Assembly: GCA_018398805.1 (NCBI GenBank)
Contig: JAGFBZ010001158.1
Location: 481,001-545,000 of the forward strand
DNA length: 64,000 nt
Reading direction: 5' to 3'
From: Hirundichthys speculiger
Lineage: Eukaryota; Chordata; Actinopteri; Beloniformes; Exocoetidae
Of this stretch, positions 49,565 through 62,535 are shown piece after piece. The notes under the pieces are model-generated. The model had not been told where the DNA came from. It saw only the letters and a list, made by a program, of their open reading frames with translations, and did not search any database. Made by a program: the position numbers and the translations under genes. Position 1 is the stretch's first letter. Each line of letters starts with the position of its first letter.

Positions 49565-49800
49565 ACCGTATCATGTGCTGGTAGATTCTCAGCCATCCGG
49601 GTCGTGGTATTCCCCAGAGACCTGAGTCAAGACAACCGGACTTCCTGTTTATGGCTCCTGAAGATGTCTGACCCTCCATCCAGAAGAAAAGAAAAACTGA
49701 TGAAGCCTTTTGGATGGAGGGTGAAACGTCTTCAAGAACCAAGAACAGGAAGTCCAGTTGTCTTGTTTCATCAAGCAGTAAATGGAAATAGAGCTGTTCA
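49565..49800. repeat. dispersed fish repeat with internal inverted copies
   Basis: Holds ccggacttcctgtttatggc and, nearby, accaagaacaggaagtccag in the inverse sense, plus ggatggagggtgaaacgtct. This is a widespread fish repeat; its class is not assigned. Confidence 0.55.
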
Positions 49801-50407
49801 CGTTTCGCCGTACATTTACACTTCCTGCTCATCGGGCCTTATTAATTAAATCTTCATAAATCTGAGTAGACCTGCTACCGATCAATTCCTCTGGAGTCTG
49901 GAACTCTACACAAAAAAATAAAAACAGATTTTTTTCGTCAAAACATGTATGCTAGTGGGTTCAAACTGATTCGCAGGCTGGGAGCGCGCTCACAACACTC
50001 CTTATTTAGCATAAACTCCTCCCAGGTACCACCATATAAGGAAGCCAGCGCATAATTCATGTGATCTCAAAACCCTCGGGTAAACTCGTAATCTCACGAA
50101 TCCAGCCGATGTGACGGCGCTGGCAGGCGCTCTGCAGATATTTAATGACTTCTGTCCAGCGAAGTATAAACGGGCTGAATCAGAAACAGTTTCATATGGA
50201 AAACGAAAAAGAAAAAAATTTACGCATTTCTCTTTACTGCAAACAACTGCATCATCTCTTTTATTTGTCAGCAGATGGAGTCCATTTGAAAAACCCGCTG
50301 ATGCTTCAAGAAACACAATCTGAAGCTTAAATACGCAAAACAGTTGTCACTTAAACTGAAAATGGTCCATATACAGCATTAGCCTTGTAAAGTCTGAGAG
50401 CAGCAGT

Positions 50408-51191
50408 TAGAGGTCTTCGGAACAACCCGACAACCTGAAAACCCGAGGTTCCGACCGAATCGGGTCTCGGGTCTATTCACAAGACGTGACTCCGGGTTCG
50501 GGTCGGAATTGGTAGTTAGTCTCGGGTCCGGTCGGTGCTCTCTGACAGGCTGGGTCCACGTTTACCTGAGAGAGGTAAAGATATTGGCGGTGGCAGCTGT
50601 CACTCAGCCCCCCCCCCCCCCATCCCCTTCCATCCAATAGGCTGTGAGAATGTCAGGTGACAGGTCAAGCAATTGGTTAAGCCAATGTCAGGACTCGGGG
50701 CAGTTGAATGATTATTAATTAACGTGGCATGTTTGTCATGAAACAACCGTGTTTCCGTAGCGTGTTATTAGCGGTTTGCCCGGCAGCTGTAAAATACAAG
50801 GGATCGCCAACATGACAACGCTGGATGAGAGAATATGTTCACAACATGTCCTGACCGGTGTAGGCTATTAGTGTTAGCAGCTGCTACCAATAGCATCTGT
50901 ATCCACAAAGAAACTAACGACGTGGATTTATTGTTGTTTACATCACGTAGCCTATGTAGCAACTGAACCGGGTAGAAGAAGACAACTTTAGGTAAGAAAA
51001 TCAAGTTTTATTCAACACTCGACAAATTTTAACATGAGCAACTCTGGGCTGTATTGTGTCGGTTCTGTTTGGGTAACTCAGTTCGGTTTGTGGTCGGAAA
51101 CTAAAGACTCAGGTTGGGTCGGTTCCGGGTCGAATTTTCACGGGTCCATTTTGGGTTCGGGTCCATGAAAGTGGACCCATAAAGACCTCTA
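50408..51191. mobile_element. hAT-like element with cgggtc-rich ends
   Basis: 784 bp from tagaggtcttcgg to ...ataaagacctcta, with flanks gcagcagt (50400-50407) / gcaacagc (51192-51199; 6 of 8). The ends are packed with cgggtc/gggttcggg motifs. No coding frame is recognised. Confidence 0.7.
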
Positions 51192-51199
51192 GCAACAGC

Positions 51200-52034
51200 A
51201 GTACCAATGAAAAGTTCAAAACTACGAAACATTTTCATGAATCTTGACGTGTAAAATTCGCTCTGCCAACAGTTTACACACAAATTTGTGACGTCACAGT
51301 GCCAACTGTAGTCAGGTTTAACATTTTTTAACTTCGGTACGCGTACGTCTTTGCGCGTCTTTCTGAAAGGCCCTTTATTCAGCTTCAGATGTGTCACTAG
51401 GGATTCTTTTAAAGTTTCATAAACGTCTCAATTGATTTGAAAAAGTGAAATTTGTACGGTATGTGTTTAAAGACATTCTGTGACATAAAAAGTAAAGTTT
51501 TCTTGAGGAAAGTGATCTCAAAAACTGTATCTACAAATAAAATTGACAGAAATGGGAATTTTTATTTCTACTTTCACAGTAAAATGTTCTTTTGACTGTT
51601 TGGCCGAGCAGAGGATCATGCATTATTTGTGGTTCTTCTAAAAGGCCTTTAATTTAATAATTTTAATAAAAAAAAAAAAAAAAATCAAAACAAAGCACTA
51701 ATGTCTTTAAATATAAGCTTTAATATGTTCACACTGTTATTTCTTCTTTGAATTAAAGAGACATTTTAAATTAATAAATACTTCCTTACTTAACTATTTA
51801 TATTCATAGAATATTGAGACTTTTTTTAAAGCTGGTTTTGTTCCAGTCAAGTCATATTAATATTTAATTAGAGCTTGTTATTGGATTGTCTTCAGTAATT
51901 GACGTTGCTCCTCTTTGCAGGAATAGATCTTATAGATCTTGAGCTTTTTTTTCTGGTAATTTAGCTCCAGCTTTAGTCTGTTTAGTCCACTTAGTCATTC
52001 GTCACATATCATACATCACAACACTGTGCACCAC
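51200..52034. other. AT-rich intron sequence, nothing recognised
   Basis: Poly-A at about 51668-51684. No supported feature. Confidence 0.4.
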
Positions 52035-52038
52035 TTAA

Positions 52039-52170
52039 AGGCAGGGTAAGGAATTTCATATCATATATTTGATCACTGATATTTCAAACAAAACACCAAG
52101 AAAACACCAAGGGGTTTAGCTCCTCCCTCTGTCCCGAAGGTGAAATTAGATAAAACCCCTTACCCTACCT
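52039..52170. mobile_element. short piggyBac-type MITE
   Basis: 132 bp with inverted ends aggcagggtaagg / ccttaccctacct, bounded by TTAA at 52035-52038 and 52171-52174. TTAA is the piggyBac target. Confidence 0.78.
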
Positions 52171-52174
52171 TTAA

Positions 52175-53120
52175 AGACACCAAGTCGCCCTTCTGATTTG
52201 TTTCCTTGACCTCAAACCTCACGCAGGACACTCGTTTCTGGATCAATACTGTGACGCCTCTGTTTTCCTTTGCATTTAGCTGATGTTTGTACTTCAGGAT
52301 CAGACTGACAGACCGGTTGTGTTACGGTCTCAATATTAGCATCTTGTGAACGAGGGAAATGTCAAAAGAGAGCAAGTACATGACGAGTTGGCCGATGCCT
52401 GATTTTATAATAAAAAGCCGATATCTGCAAAGCAACGTTGTGCCAACGTGAATCTATCGATCTTAGAGCAGACGCGAAGCTTTGACAGCGGTCGTAAATG
52501 GCTACAAGTGGAGGCGGCGAGGATAAAGAGCTGACACCTCCTCTGTGCTGGCGAACCAGGATGATTGAAAAGAGACGGGAAACATGGCGGGGATGGTGTG
52601 ACCCCGCACACAAACACAGAGTTTCCTGAGAGGACCTTCGCAGGCCAAAGCAGGATTTTGATTGATGGGAACTCATCTCCTCCTGCTTCCACCATCTCTT
52701 CCACCGGTCTACCTTGATTGTTTTCTGTTTCATTTCATCCTCTCCCCATCAGTCTCTCACATGCTCTCTCACTCGCCGTTGGTCCCCATTTTCTCTGAAT
52801 TACATAAACAGACATCCATCCTCTTATACCAGCAGAGAGGCCGAAGCGGTTTTACAACCGTTTTATGATAATAGAAAGTGACACACTACATATTACATCA
52901 TACCGTCCTCCCAAAACACTGCACGTGACAGCAGCCTGCACGTATATCTAATCACATCAGGATGTGTTGCACTGCCAGCGGAGGGGTGCATGTTGTGATG
53001 CTTCCAGTTCACAGCCTCAGATTCAGGCAAAAAGGTCATGACCATGCTTTATGTATTTACCTACTTACTTTTATTAGCATCTAGGCCAGGCCAGACTAGA
53101 TCCAGCTCGAAAACCACGGT
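52175..53120. other. intron sequence, nothing recognised
   Basis: No exon or element boundary supported. Confidence 0.4.
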
Positions 53121-53128
53121 TCTTAGAC

Positions 53129-53496
53129 TAGGGGTGAGTATTGGCAAGGACCTTGCAATACGATACTTGGGTCACGATATCCAGATATCGCGATATCACG
53201 TTATATTGTGATATTCTACCCAGTTAATATCAACATATACAGAAACAAGTTGCTGTATATGTTCATCAGATGATATTGATCATTCAGAGGACAAATTGAG
53301 TCAAAACTATTTGCTTTAAAACAACTTATTTTATGTTTATTATTAGTGTTTTTGCACATTTAAATTTTAAACAATTTAAATGTGAAAACCAATTTTCCTA
53401 AAAAAAAAATCAATATTAGGAGCTGAAAAATCAATATTATATTGGGCGGCCTAAAATCGCGATATATTGCCAAATCGATTTCTTTTCACAACCCTA
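53129..53496 (-). mobile_element. hAT MITE (TAGGGGTG family), copy 3
   Basis: 368 bp, inverted relative to copies 1 and 2, from taggggtgagtattggcaag to ...ttttcacaaccctа-type end at 53496. A perfect 8-bp duplication tcttagac lies at 53121-53128 and 53497-53504. Confidence 0.92.
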
Positions 53497-53719
53497 TCTT
53501 AGACTGGTCAAACCTGGATTACATTTCTATAAAAGACTGTTAAACACAGTTTGTGATTTGCGAAACTAACTTAAACTGCAAAAATCGGTTTCATCAAGTG
53601 TTTCAAAAGGTTTAAATCAAAAACTGTGATTGCCCAATGGAGCTGTCATCGCGACCAATGCCTCGACTTGAGCTGCGAATAAGGAACTGGTGTAAAGTCA
53701 TTGTTATTTTAAAGATAAT

Positions 53720-54203
53720 GGGCTTCATTCATGAAATGAGAGCAGAAACTCTGAGCAGAGCGATATTTACGCAAGTTGTTGAAAATGTTAGTAGTTCTGA
53801 ACTTTTCATAGGCAACCATGATAAGTCTTGATGATATAGAGAAATGCGTCAATGATATTAGACTGAATCATAAACCGTGGAAGTCACTAGGTGTGTTTCA
53901 AAAGTGGAGCAGTTGCCAGCGCTGCCTCCTCGGCTGGATCCGTCAGATTCCGATTTTCCCCCAGAGGTTTTGAGATCACCTCAATCACACAGTAGTCTCG
54001 GATAGACAGCACTTATACACCTCCTTATCTGGTGGTCCCTGGGTGGGTTTTTGCTACTTAATGAGCTTCGTGAGCGTCCTCCGCAACTGCGATCATTCAG
54101 AATCCATTAACGTACACATGTTCTTATGAGCAGCTGTTTAATGAGGAGGTGATTTATGTGCAAATCTGCTCACAGATGTACGAATATTTCATGAATGAAG
54201 CCC
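53720..54203. mobile_element. MITE with gggcttcattcatgaaat ends
   Basis: 484 bp between gggcttcattcatgaaat and its exact inverse. The end pattern resembles the Harbinger element at 21238 (gggcctgatttactaa). Three-base flanks aat / aac give only weak support for a Harbinger duplication. Confidence 0.7.
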
Positions 54204-55020
54204 AACATGTGCTTGTGCTGTTAATTGTACTAACAGACCACCAAGACTGGCTGCGAGGTGGACTAAAGGGTCCGAGGAGGAAACTTAGCTGGCTAAGGTG
54301 CAAGCAGCCTAATCAGTCGGCTGCTCAAGCTAAGTCAGCTTCCAATTTAGCTGGCTAACTTTGCCGGGACCTGCACAGGGACCCAGCTCTGAAAACCCCT
54401 GAGGACCCAAATACCGTGGTTAATTAACCACGTCAGCTCGTACAGGGTCCTGGTGGTGCTCTGCCAGAGCTCCAGCCGTCTTCATTTCAAATGACGTTTC
54501 AGTCGCAACAGCAGAAATGAGGGTGGATGGACGAATGAGGTCAGATCAAATTTAAGTGCCAGTTAGCATCCCAGGGCACAGACGGACCCCAGTGGTCTGT
54601 GATCGGATCTCCGCCAGTCCTCGTTTCAAATAATTTTGCTGGCAACATCTTAAATGGGAGTGAATGGACAGATGCGATGAGAAATTATACACGTTAGCAT
54701 TAGTTAGCATCATAGATTAGCATCATAGATTAGCTCGACCTCGCCAGCCAAGCTAAAACAGCTAGCCGGCGTGTTTCCAGGCCTGCTTGTTTTGTCTGTT
54801 TGTCCATTTCTGGATTTACAAAAATTATGTAAAAACCCTTCTGATGTGTCACTTTAATCTGTACATATGAAGAAATACTTTTTTATTACAGCATGTTATT
54901 CTTCTTCTGTGGTGCCCTGATTGCTGAGTTGAGTGACTGTTCTCATCCTGAACGTGTCTTAACCTGTAAATTTACAGACAAACAGACTGAATCTAAATGA
55001 AAGCAGTGTTGCGTGATGAT
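54204..55020. other. intron sequence, nothing recognised
   Basis: A short tandem tagattagcatca at about 54713-54735. No exon. Confidence 0.4.
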
Positions 55021-55024
55021 TTAC

Positions 55025-55129
55025 CCTTCTGGGTCCATTATTCTTCAGCTCAAACACGTCCATAGTGTAGTTGACCCTGCGGCCATAGTGGTCAAACTGG
55101 ACATTACCTGTTAATCCCTGCAGCCGGAC
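55025..55129 (-). CDS. gria4: gria4 exon, amino-terminal domain to S1 linker
   Basis: Internal exon of 105 bases (35 codons, phase 0 at both ends), 515 bases downstream of the preceding exon. It reads [18 protein letters not shown], then [17 protein letters not shown], between an AG acceptor at 55131-55130 and a gtaaat donor at 55024. The [18 protein letters not shown] stretch is the best evidence for GluA4: from memory of the family, GluA1, GluA2 and GluA3 differ here (for example QFDQNGKR in GluA2). NYT is a potential N-glycosylation site in the extracellular region. No frame damage is seen. Confidence 0.95.
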
Positions 55130-55824
<695 letters not shown>

Positions 55825-55984
55825 TTAGACGGTGATCAGACTTACAGGTGTCACTGTGTGAAAACATTATTGGGTTGATGTTAAAGAAAACACAGTAAAA
55901 TCATCTTCATGTGGTGGAAAAACATCTAGTCCTTAATATTAGTTTGTGTAAATACAACCTCAGATAATCAACAACCATGACCGG

Positions 55985-56220
55985 TGATCCTCTGACCATC
56001 TCACCTCAGTGCTGCTGCCTGCATCTGTTTATGTAGTCATTTCATTAAGTCATTTGTGTGCTCTCCTTTCTCTGTCCTGTCTCTCCTCTCTTTTTCTTTC
56101 TTTACCCGGCTGGTCTTCAGCAGGAAGGTCCCCCCATATGATCCAGGTCCTGCTCAAGGTTTCTTCCTCTGAAAGTGGAGTTTTTCCTTACCACTGTTTG
56201 GCCTAAGGTTTTTTTTTCTC
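55985..56220 (+). mobile_element. LINE 3' tail, second copy
   Basis: Matches 7160-7390 (cagtgctgctgcctgcatc, ccccatatgatccaggtcct, ccttaccactgtttggcc). At the ctctctgtcc position it has a single unit where the first copy has an added ctccatc unit. Truncated at its end by the next repeat. Confidence 0.75.
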
Positions 56221-56231
56221 CTGCTCGATGT

Positions 56232-56357
56232 TGTTAATATTTTACAGTAATTAAAAACATATTTAAAAAAGATCAAGAATTTAAAACATATTTGTTTAAT
56301 TTTAATGAACTCTCTTGGCCCACCAGGGGGCCGCGACCCACACTTTGGGAATCACTG
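56232..56357. mobile_element. truncated hAT MITE (3210-3592 family)
   Basis: Only the right third remains (tttacagtaattaaaa, ggggccgcgacccacac, tttgggaatcactg), followed by ctctacag, the same bases as the duplication of the full copy. Confidence 0.78.
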
Positions 56358-56559
56358 CTCTACAGTGTTAATATTAAATGGGCCTTGGGCCACTTTGTAC
56401 TAAAAAATTGTGCCTCAAGGTCAAAAAGGTTAAGAACCTCTGGACTAGATAATTTGTTATTAAATCTTAGTAAAAATGAAAAAAAAAACTCCTGCAGGTT
56501 TCTGGGTAAAGACTTGGTTAGAAATCAGTGTTCAAATCTGGTGAATTTAATTTAATTTA

Positions 56560-57685
56560 ATTTTTTTTATTGTGTAGGTAGAGAGCATGTGCTTTGTGAA
56601 CGTCACACCTTGTAGCCCGTTCTGTCCATTTTGGCCATAAAGCACCGCAGGAAACACCAGGAGAAAGTATGAGCCCAATTAAATGCTAATTTGGCCAGAC
56701 AGATTTAATGTTCCGCTGGTCACTTCTTTTTAGGGACAATCTGTGCACGGCCGCCGCAAAGAGCACGCGGCGTTTCTGCAGTGCCCAGCAGCACTACATA
56801 ATGGCCTGGCTGTTGAAGAGGCGCAGCAGTCGCTCAATATTTTCCGCAAATAGAAACAACAAGACAGGAAGGAGAGAATATTCCCCCTGAGTGTAAGCCT
56901 CCCACTTTTGTCTAATCCATCTTTGACCTGAAGACTGTGTTGCCTCTGATTATTCGGGCAATGCAGTCCCGTCCCTCGAGAGCCGTAGATTTCCCTGAAA
57001 CTCACCTCTGGCGTGGAAGGAAACTAATTGAGTGAATGACGAAAAGGCAGCGAGATGGAGAGAGAGCGGGAGGAAAAGAAAAGGGAAGAGGCGAGTGTTT
57101 TGTCCAGCCGGGAAGCAGCCTGGCATTAATTATCCCAGATAGCAGGAGTTCATTAACTTTGCCTGCGGCCAGGGGTGAATCCTATTCATTAACCCACTGC
57201 TCACTGTGACGTTATGGCTTTTAACAGAGACTGCTGCACTCCATCCCCTGTTGCTCTTTGACAAACCGCCCAAAGTGGCACAGACATGCACGCGAACGGT
57301 CGGTCGAGGTCTGTGACGCTGAGAATCTCCACTGCCTCCTCACGTCTTTACTTTTTATTCTGCAGATATAGTATTGATGCAAATCGGCTGCCTGTGCCAC
57401 CAGCGAGACGGACCAGATCAATGGAAGTTTCTGGTCAAATTATAGATGATGGAGTCAAAAGTGGAGAGCCTTGCGAGGTGAATTAAAAAGTACACGATGT
57501 TTCTGAAGGATCTGCAATCTGAGGCTGGACACGTTTTCCTTTGATTAGAAATGTAACTGCTGTTGTCACAACCGGACCAGTCCAAATCATGACCCGTGAC
57601 TCAGAGGAGATTTAAACGCAGCTTGGTATTGGTGACACCATCTCACACCGAGGATGGCATGGAGCTAAATTAGATGAATCCAATG
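56560..57685. other. intron stretch free of recognised repeats
   Basis: About 1.1 kb with no transposon signature. It has several taat/attaa motifs and GC-rich segments (56700-56860, 57100-57210). It could include conserved non-coding sequence. No gria4 exon was found here. Confidence 0.3.
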
Positions 57686-57687
57686 TA

Positions 57688-58423
57688 CAGTGGTACATCT
57701 ACTTACGAAATTAATTGGTTCTGGAAGTAGTTTCGTAACCTGAAAATTTCGTAAGAAGAGACGTGTTTTCCATGTAAATGCCCTAATCCGTTCCAAGCTC
57801 CCCAAAATTCAAACATAATTTTTTTTAATAAATTATAAATAATACATGAAATAACATAAGGACCTGTCAGAAATACATGTTAGAACTAGAAAAGCACTTG
57901 GAGAGCACAGACAATTTTTGAAAATTTGAAAGTGATCCAGAATCCAGGATTTCTTCCAGGACACACCCAAAATGAAACCAGTTCTTCCTTTTCACATTTC
58001 TGACAACTCCTGAAAATTTAATCAAAATCCATCCATAACTTTCTGAGTTATCTTGAACACAGACAGATAAACGCTGGCAAAAACATAACCTCCTTGAGGA
58101 GGTAAAATTGTTTGTTTACCTGGGTTGCTGAGTTACGCTCATACAGACAAGGGGTCCTCCCAGCCAATGGGATGCCAGGAAGATGCTTAGCGATAGCCAA
58201 TGGCAGAGCAGCTCGGATGCACCGCTTTCAAACCGAAATACTGAGCCGACAGCTATGTTTACGTTTGGTAAACTCTGGGAGCTGCGAGTAGCAGCGCTAC
58301 TGTATTTTTGCTTTTCGTATCCTGAAATTTCTTTCGTAACTAGAGGTAATATTTTCTTGTTGAGGCGTTTCATAACCTGAAAATTTCGTATGTAGAGACG
58401 TTCGTAAGTAAAGGCACCAGCTG
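57688..58423 (+). mobile_element. TA-flanked composite MITE, copy C
   Basis: 736 bp, same orientation as copy B, from cagtggtacatctacttacg to ...aaggcaccagctg, with TA at 57686-57687 and 58424-58425. The right end has an extra base in the inverted repeat, and the internal repeat is shortened near 57905. Confidence 0.83.
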
Positions 58424-59213
58424 TATTTTGTTTCTAATATGCACAATGTTGATTGAAAGTTTCTGAATCCTGAGAAAAATAACCCGGTACTACAAATTTT
58501 AAGTGGCAAACCAGTAGTGTCAACTGTTGTTAATCTGAAGATTAAATTTGAATTAACTGGGTTAAAATAAATTTATAATATATAACCAGGCACGGTCCAG
58601 TTGTATTTATTATTTATATTATATTTTTTGTCAGGTCTATATGAGGGTATTAAAAAGATATTTCTGATCGGCTCAGAAAAAGCCTTTGATGCTCATTTTC
58701 GTGGATGATGTGTTAGAAATGTCTCCAAAGAGTTGGGACTAACACTCATCGGCCACTTTATCAGGTCCACCTGTCCAACTGCTCCTTAAAGCAAATTTCT
58801 AATCAGCCAATTACATGGCAGCAACTCAATCATTTATTCATGTAGGCATGGTCAAGATGATCTGCTGCAGTTCAAACCAGCATCAGAATGGAGAAGAAAG
58901 ATGATTTAAGAGAACTTTGAACAACTCATGGTTGTTGGTCTGAGTGTTTCAGAAACTGCTGATCTACTGGGATTTTCACCACAACCATCTCCAGGGTTTA
59001 GAGAGAATGTTCCAGAAAAGAGAAAATATCCAGTGAGCTGCAGTTCTGTGGGAACAAATGTCTTGTTGATTGCAGAGGTCAGAGGAGAATGACCAGACTG
59101 GTTGGAGCTGATAGAAAGACAACTGTAACTGAAATAACCACTGGTTACAACCGAGGTCTGCAGAAGAGCATCTCTGAACACACAACAGGTCCAACCTTGA
59201 GGTGGATGGAGGT

Positions 59214-60231
59214 CTGTAGTATTTTGTCTTGTAACAGATTGAGTTCTCTCTATGTACTCTGAGGACATGCCATAATCAGTGTTTTCACTGTTGAAATCAG
59301 GTTTATGCATCAGTAATAACGTTAAACCAACATCTGCATTTACAATAATAATCATTATAATCAGAAAAAGCACAAGCTGGAGCTCCAGTTCGTAATCCAA
59401 CTGAACCTCAACGTGTCACTTGGTGCAATTCCACATCTGTCTGCTTAAAAAAAGAAAGATAAAAGCTTCCCATCACTCCCTCATAGCCTCACCAGACTCT
59501 CGGTGGACGGCTGTGTGCATGACTCAAAGTGACTGGACTCGCAGCGATGCGGTCGAGCTCCACCGACGGCTCTGGGGACTTCAGCATGAGAAGCATTAAC
59601 CTTGATAACAAAGTGCCAGAAAAAGTGACTGTAGAAGCCTTCAGCTGTCTCTACCTGCCACATGACCTTCACTTTGCACCTTGTAGTGGCCACTCAGGAG
59701 CACCTCGTGGTATTCCTCCTGATATTCGTTGACATGTTTGTTGTGTTCATCTTTCCAGCACACTGAGATCTGATCCCAAAGCAGCAGGAAACGAGGTAAG
59801 GACGTCATGGTGTGACCTTGAATTTTGCTCTGGGCTGATGATGCTTTGGTAAGAGAATAAACGTCTAATCCTGCCACAAAAATCAATATACAGCAACCGT
59901 ACCGTCATTTTATCAATCAGAGCGAAAGTGCTTGCGAAGGATGCCAAGTAATGGTTGCTGGACGCCGTCTCGATGTCCAGGAAATGGACGTCTGACTGCA
60001 GATATGAGGCGCTGTTTGTCAAGATGTTCAACCTTCCACCATCAGTGCAGGGTGGAGGAGAGAAAAAGCATGTAAACCTTTTTAAATTCACTGGTTTTCT
60101 GGATTCATTTGCGAGAAAATGTGATCTGATGTTCATCACAATAAAAGACAAACACAATGTGCTTGAGCGGATAACAAACAAACAGTTAAATAAACTGGAA
60201 CTTCCTGTGTCTGTTTTGACCACATCCGTTG
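59214..60231. other. unidentified sequence inside the Tc1 copy
   Basis: About 1 kb with fairly open minus-strand frames (59747-60295, 59641-59886, 59481-59693). One segment (about 60020-59905) reads LQSDVHFLDIETASSNHYLA and stops being open near a possible gtacgg donor. I recognise no protein family and it does not match gria4. Confidence 0.35.
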
Positions 60232-60373
60232 AACATCCACATTTTCTTGGCACACTTTGGGTGTCTGAGCACCAAACTGATCGTGGTTCAAACACAACAG
60301 CCTACCTGAGTACTGTTGCTGACCACGTCCATCCCTTCATGACCACAGTGGACCATCTTCTGATGGCTGGATA

Positions 60374-61756
60374 ATGTTTTATTTTTATTTTTTTTCTCAC
60401 TTTATTTAGTGTTGAGGGACATTGTATACTAATGAACATTTAAAATGTAAATATAGCCAATTATAGACAGAAGGCTAATTTGCATTGGCAGTCCCCCTGT
60501 AGGACTCAATAAAAAGCTACATACATTATGAAACACACAGTATCAATAATACAAAACATAGACATAGTCAAAGATCGCACATTTGTAACAACAGAAGAAA
60601 GTCAGAATGGAAAGAATGAAAAATCAAGGCAGGCCCTGTTGATTACAGACCAGTGGAGGAGGGACCAGATGTTCATAAGAAGATAAAGTTCAAGTGCTAA
60701 AGTGCTTTTAGCAATGTGATGTAAAATGCTTAAATTATTGCACGTTGCCCATTTGCACGGGTTTTTAAAGTGCATAGTGCATTGTATCGAGTTTTACAGT
60801 GCATTAGCAGGTATGCATACATGGTTAAACCCATGTAAGCGATATTGTGTATAGAGTACATAGATATATATGTACGCACACAGGTGAACAGCAGGTTCTG
60901 TTGTTCAGCAGGTGAACAATAGAATAAAATACATTCAACAATTAATGATCACAGATTTGAGATGTTTTAAGCCAATCCTTGAGATTTCCCTTAAAGGAAG
61001 AGTAGGAAGGACAATCCGTTATTGTATAAGGAAGGCTGTTCCAGATTTTCCCACCCACAACAGATACCACATTCATCCCAAAGGAGGTTCGCCTATGGGG
61101 TATCTCTCAGTCACCTCTATCACATGCCCGAGTGTTTATAACACTCACAGATCTCCTTTTGAAGAACTCTTTCAGCGGCGGTGGTGCAAGACCATGGAGG
61201 GTTTTGTACACAAAGCAGGCATATCTAAACATTTTGAAATTTTGGAAGCTTAAAAATTTACATTGTTTTAGAATGCTACAAGTATGGACTGAATGTGGCT
61301 TTTTGTCTAAGATTTGTAGTCCTTTTTATAAAGGGATTCAATATATATGAGTGCTGTGGAGCATGCTAATGACCAGCTAGGTAAGCAATAGTCAATGTGT
61401 GATAGGATCATTGAATGGAGAAACATTAGTGCTGCACCGTCAGTCAATGAGTTTCTTATCTGTCGGAAGTTTGCCAATAAACGGGCTTGAAATCCATCAC
61501 AGATATCAAAAAATCATTAATCTACAAGGAAAACAAAATAGGTCCAAGTATGGACCCCTGAGGGACCCCTACAGGACAGTCCAGGTAAGGAGATTTGGCA
61601 CCACTGACCACCACACACTGCTTTCTGTCAGCGAGGTAAGATCCCATCCATTTAAGAGCGGATGTAAATAAATTAAAACTGGGACCGCTTGACCACAGTA
61701 CTCGGTGGTCCACGGTATCAAAGGCCCTTTTAAGATCAAGGAAAATGGTTTCCACG
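60374..61756 (-). mobile_element. 5'-truncated LINE
   Basis: Minus strand. 61755-61522 codes a reverse-transcriptase fragment with FLDLKRAFDTVDH, SYLADRKQ and GVPQGSILGP. Downstream, frame-broken C-terminal matches follow (MFRYACFVYKTLHGLAPPP, RRTSFGMNVVSVVGGKIWNS). The 3' end near 60380-60410 is A-rich on the minus strand. The upstream part of ORF2 and the endonuclease are missing. It sits inside the Tc1 copy. Confidence 0.82.
61522..61755 (-). pseudogene. LINE reverse-transcriptase fragment
   Basis: A 77-codon open piece covering the part of the reverse transcriptase from AFDTVDH to GVPQGSILGPILF. The catalytic YxDD motif expected soon after is not in this frame. It is a fragment of a dead element copy. 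Confidence 0.85.
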
Positions 61757-61970
61757 CAGTATCACAGATAAAGCACCATGATCATCTCAATCTGGTTTCT
61801 GGAACATGACACAGAGTTTTGTCTCCCAGTGGCCTCCACAGTCACCAGATCTCAGTCCAGCAGAGCAGCTTTGGGATGTGGTGGAAAAATTAAGGCAGTT
61901 CTGAGGGTAAAAGGGGTTCAGCCTGGTACTATCAAGGTGGACCTGCTGAAGTGTATGTGGCTGCTATGAA

Positions 61971-62527
61971 AGCTGGGATTTCACCACCTACTGCAGTTGT
62001 AATGGCTTTCCTTCTTTATCAGTTCCACCGGCTTCACTCTTTTTGTCATAAGGGGCTTCATTTGAGCCCTACAGATCGCGTCCTGTGCATCAGGCTCAAT
62101 TTGTGACTTTTTTTTTAAATTCCAGACTCTGCTGGATGACACCTGAACTGCAGCAACTGTAACTAAAAAACAAACCCACAATTCCTCAGTGGTGCTGGTG
62201 AGTTGCCAGCCGTAGATTTATTGTGGAGTAGAATTAGAGTTTGTTTTCCAATGTTCAATCAATGTTTAGTAAAATGTTTATGCTGTCGCTTAACCCTGCT
62301 AACCTGCTTAATAAATATACAAGTGTACAGATTTGGGTGTGCCTGGTTCTGATAGGTTACTCTTGCCCAACATTGTTACAGACCCTTGGGGCTTATTGTC
62401 CAAGCCACTAAACTTGTCAGTAACAAGAGCCCAGATCATGAGGGGAGAGCTGCAGTTAACAAATGTGACTGATGACGGTACATAAAGCCAGGCTGTTCCT
62501 TTTAGGCCAGTTATCAGAGTAGGCAGG
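61971..62527. other. intron sequence, nothing recognised
   Basis: No exon or element boundary supported. Confidence 0.4.
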
Positions 62528-62535
62528 GTAGACAT

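Larger units (their letters stand above)
58738..61970 (+). mobile_element. Tc1-type transposon split into three pieces
   Basis: Pieces in order: 58738-59213 (catcggccactttatcagg, then ctgctgatctactgggattt and aagagcatctctgaacacac), 60232-60373 (ttttcttggcacactttggg to catcttctgatggctgg) and 61757-61970 (tttctggaacatgacacaga, ggcctccacagtcaccagat, aaggcagttctgagggtaaa). They match a fish Tc1 family that has its transposase on the plus strand. The first gap replaces part of the element with about 1 kb of unidentified sequence. The second holds a LINE. The reading frame is destroyed. Confidence 0.8.
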
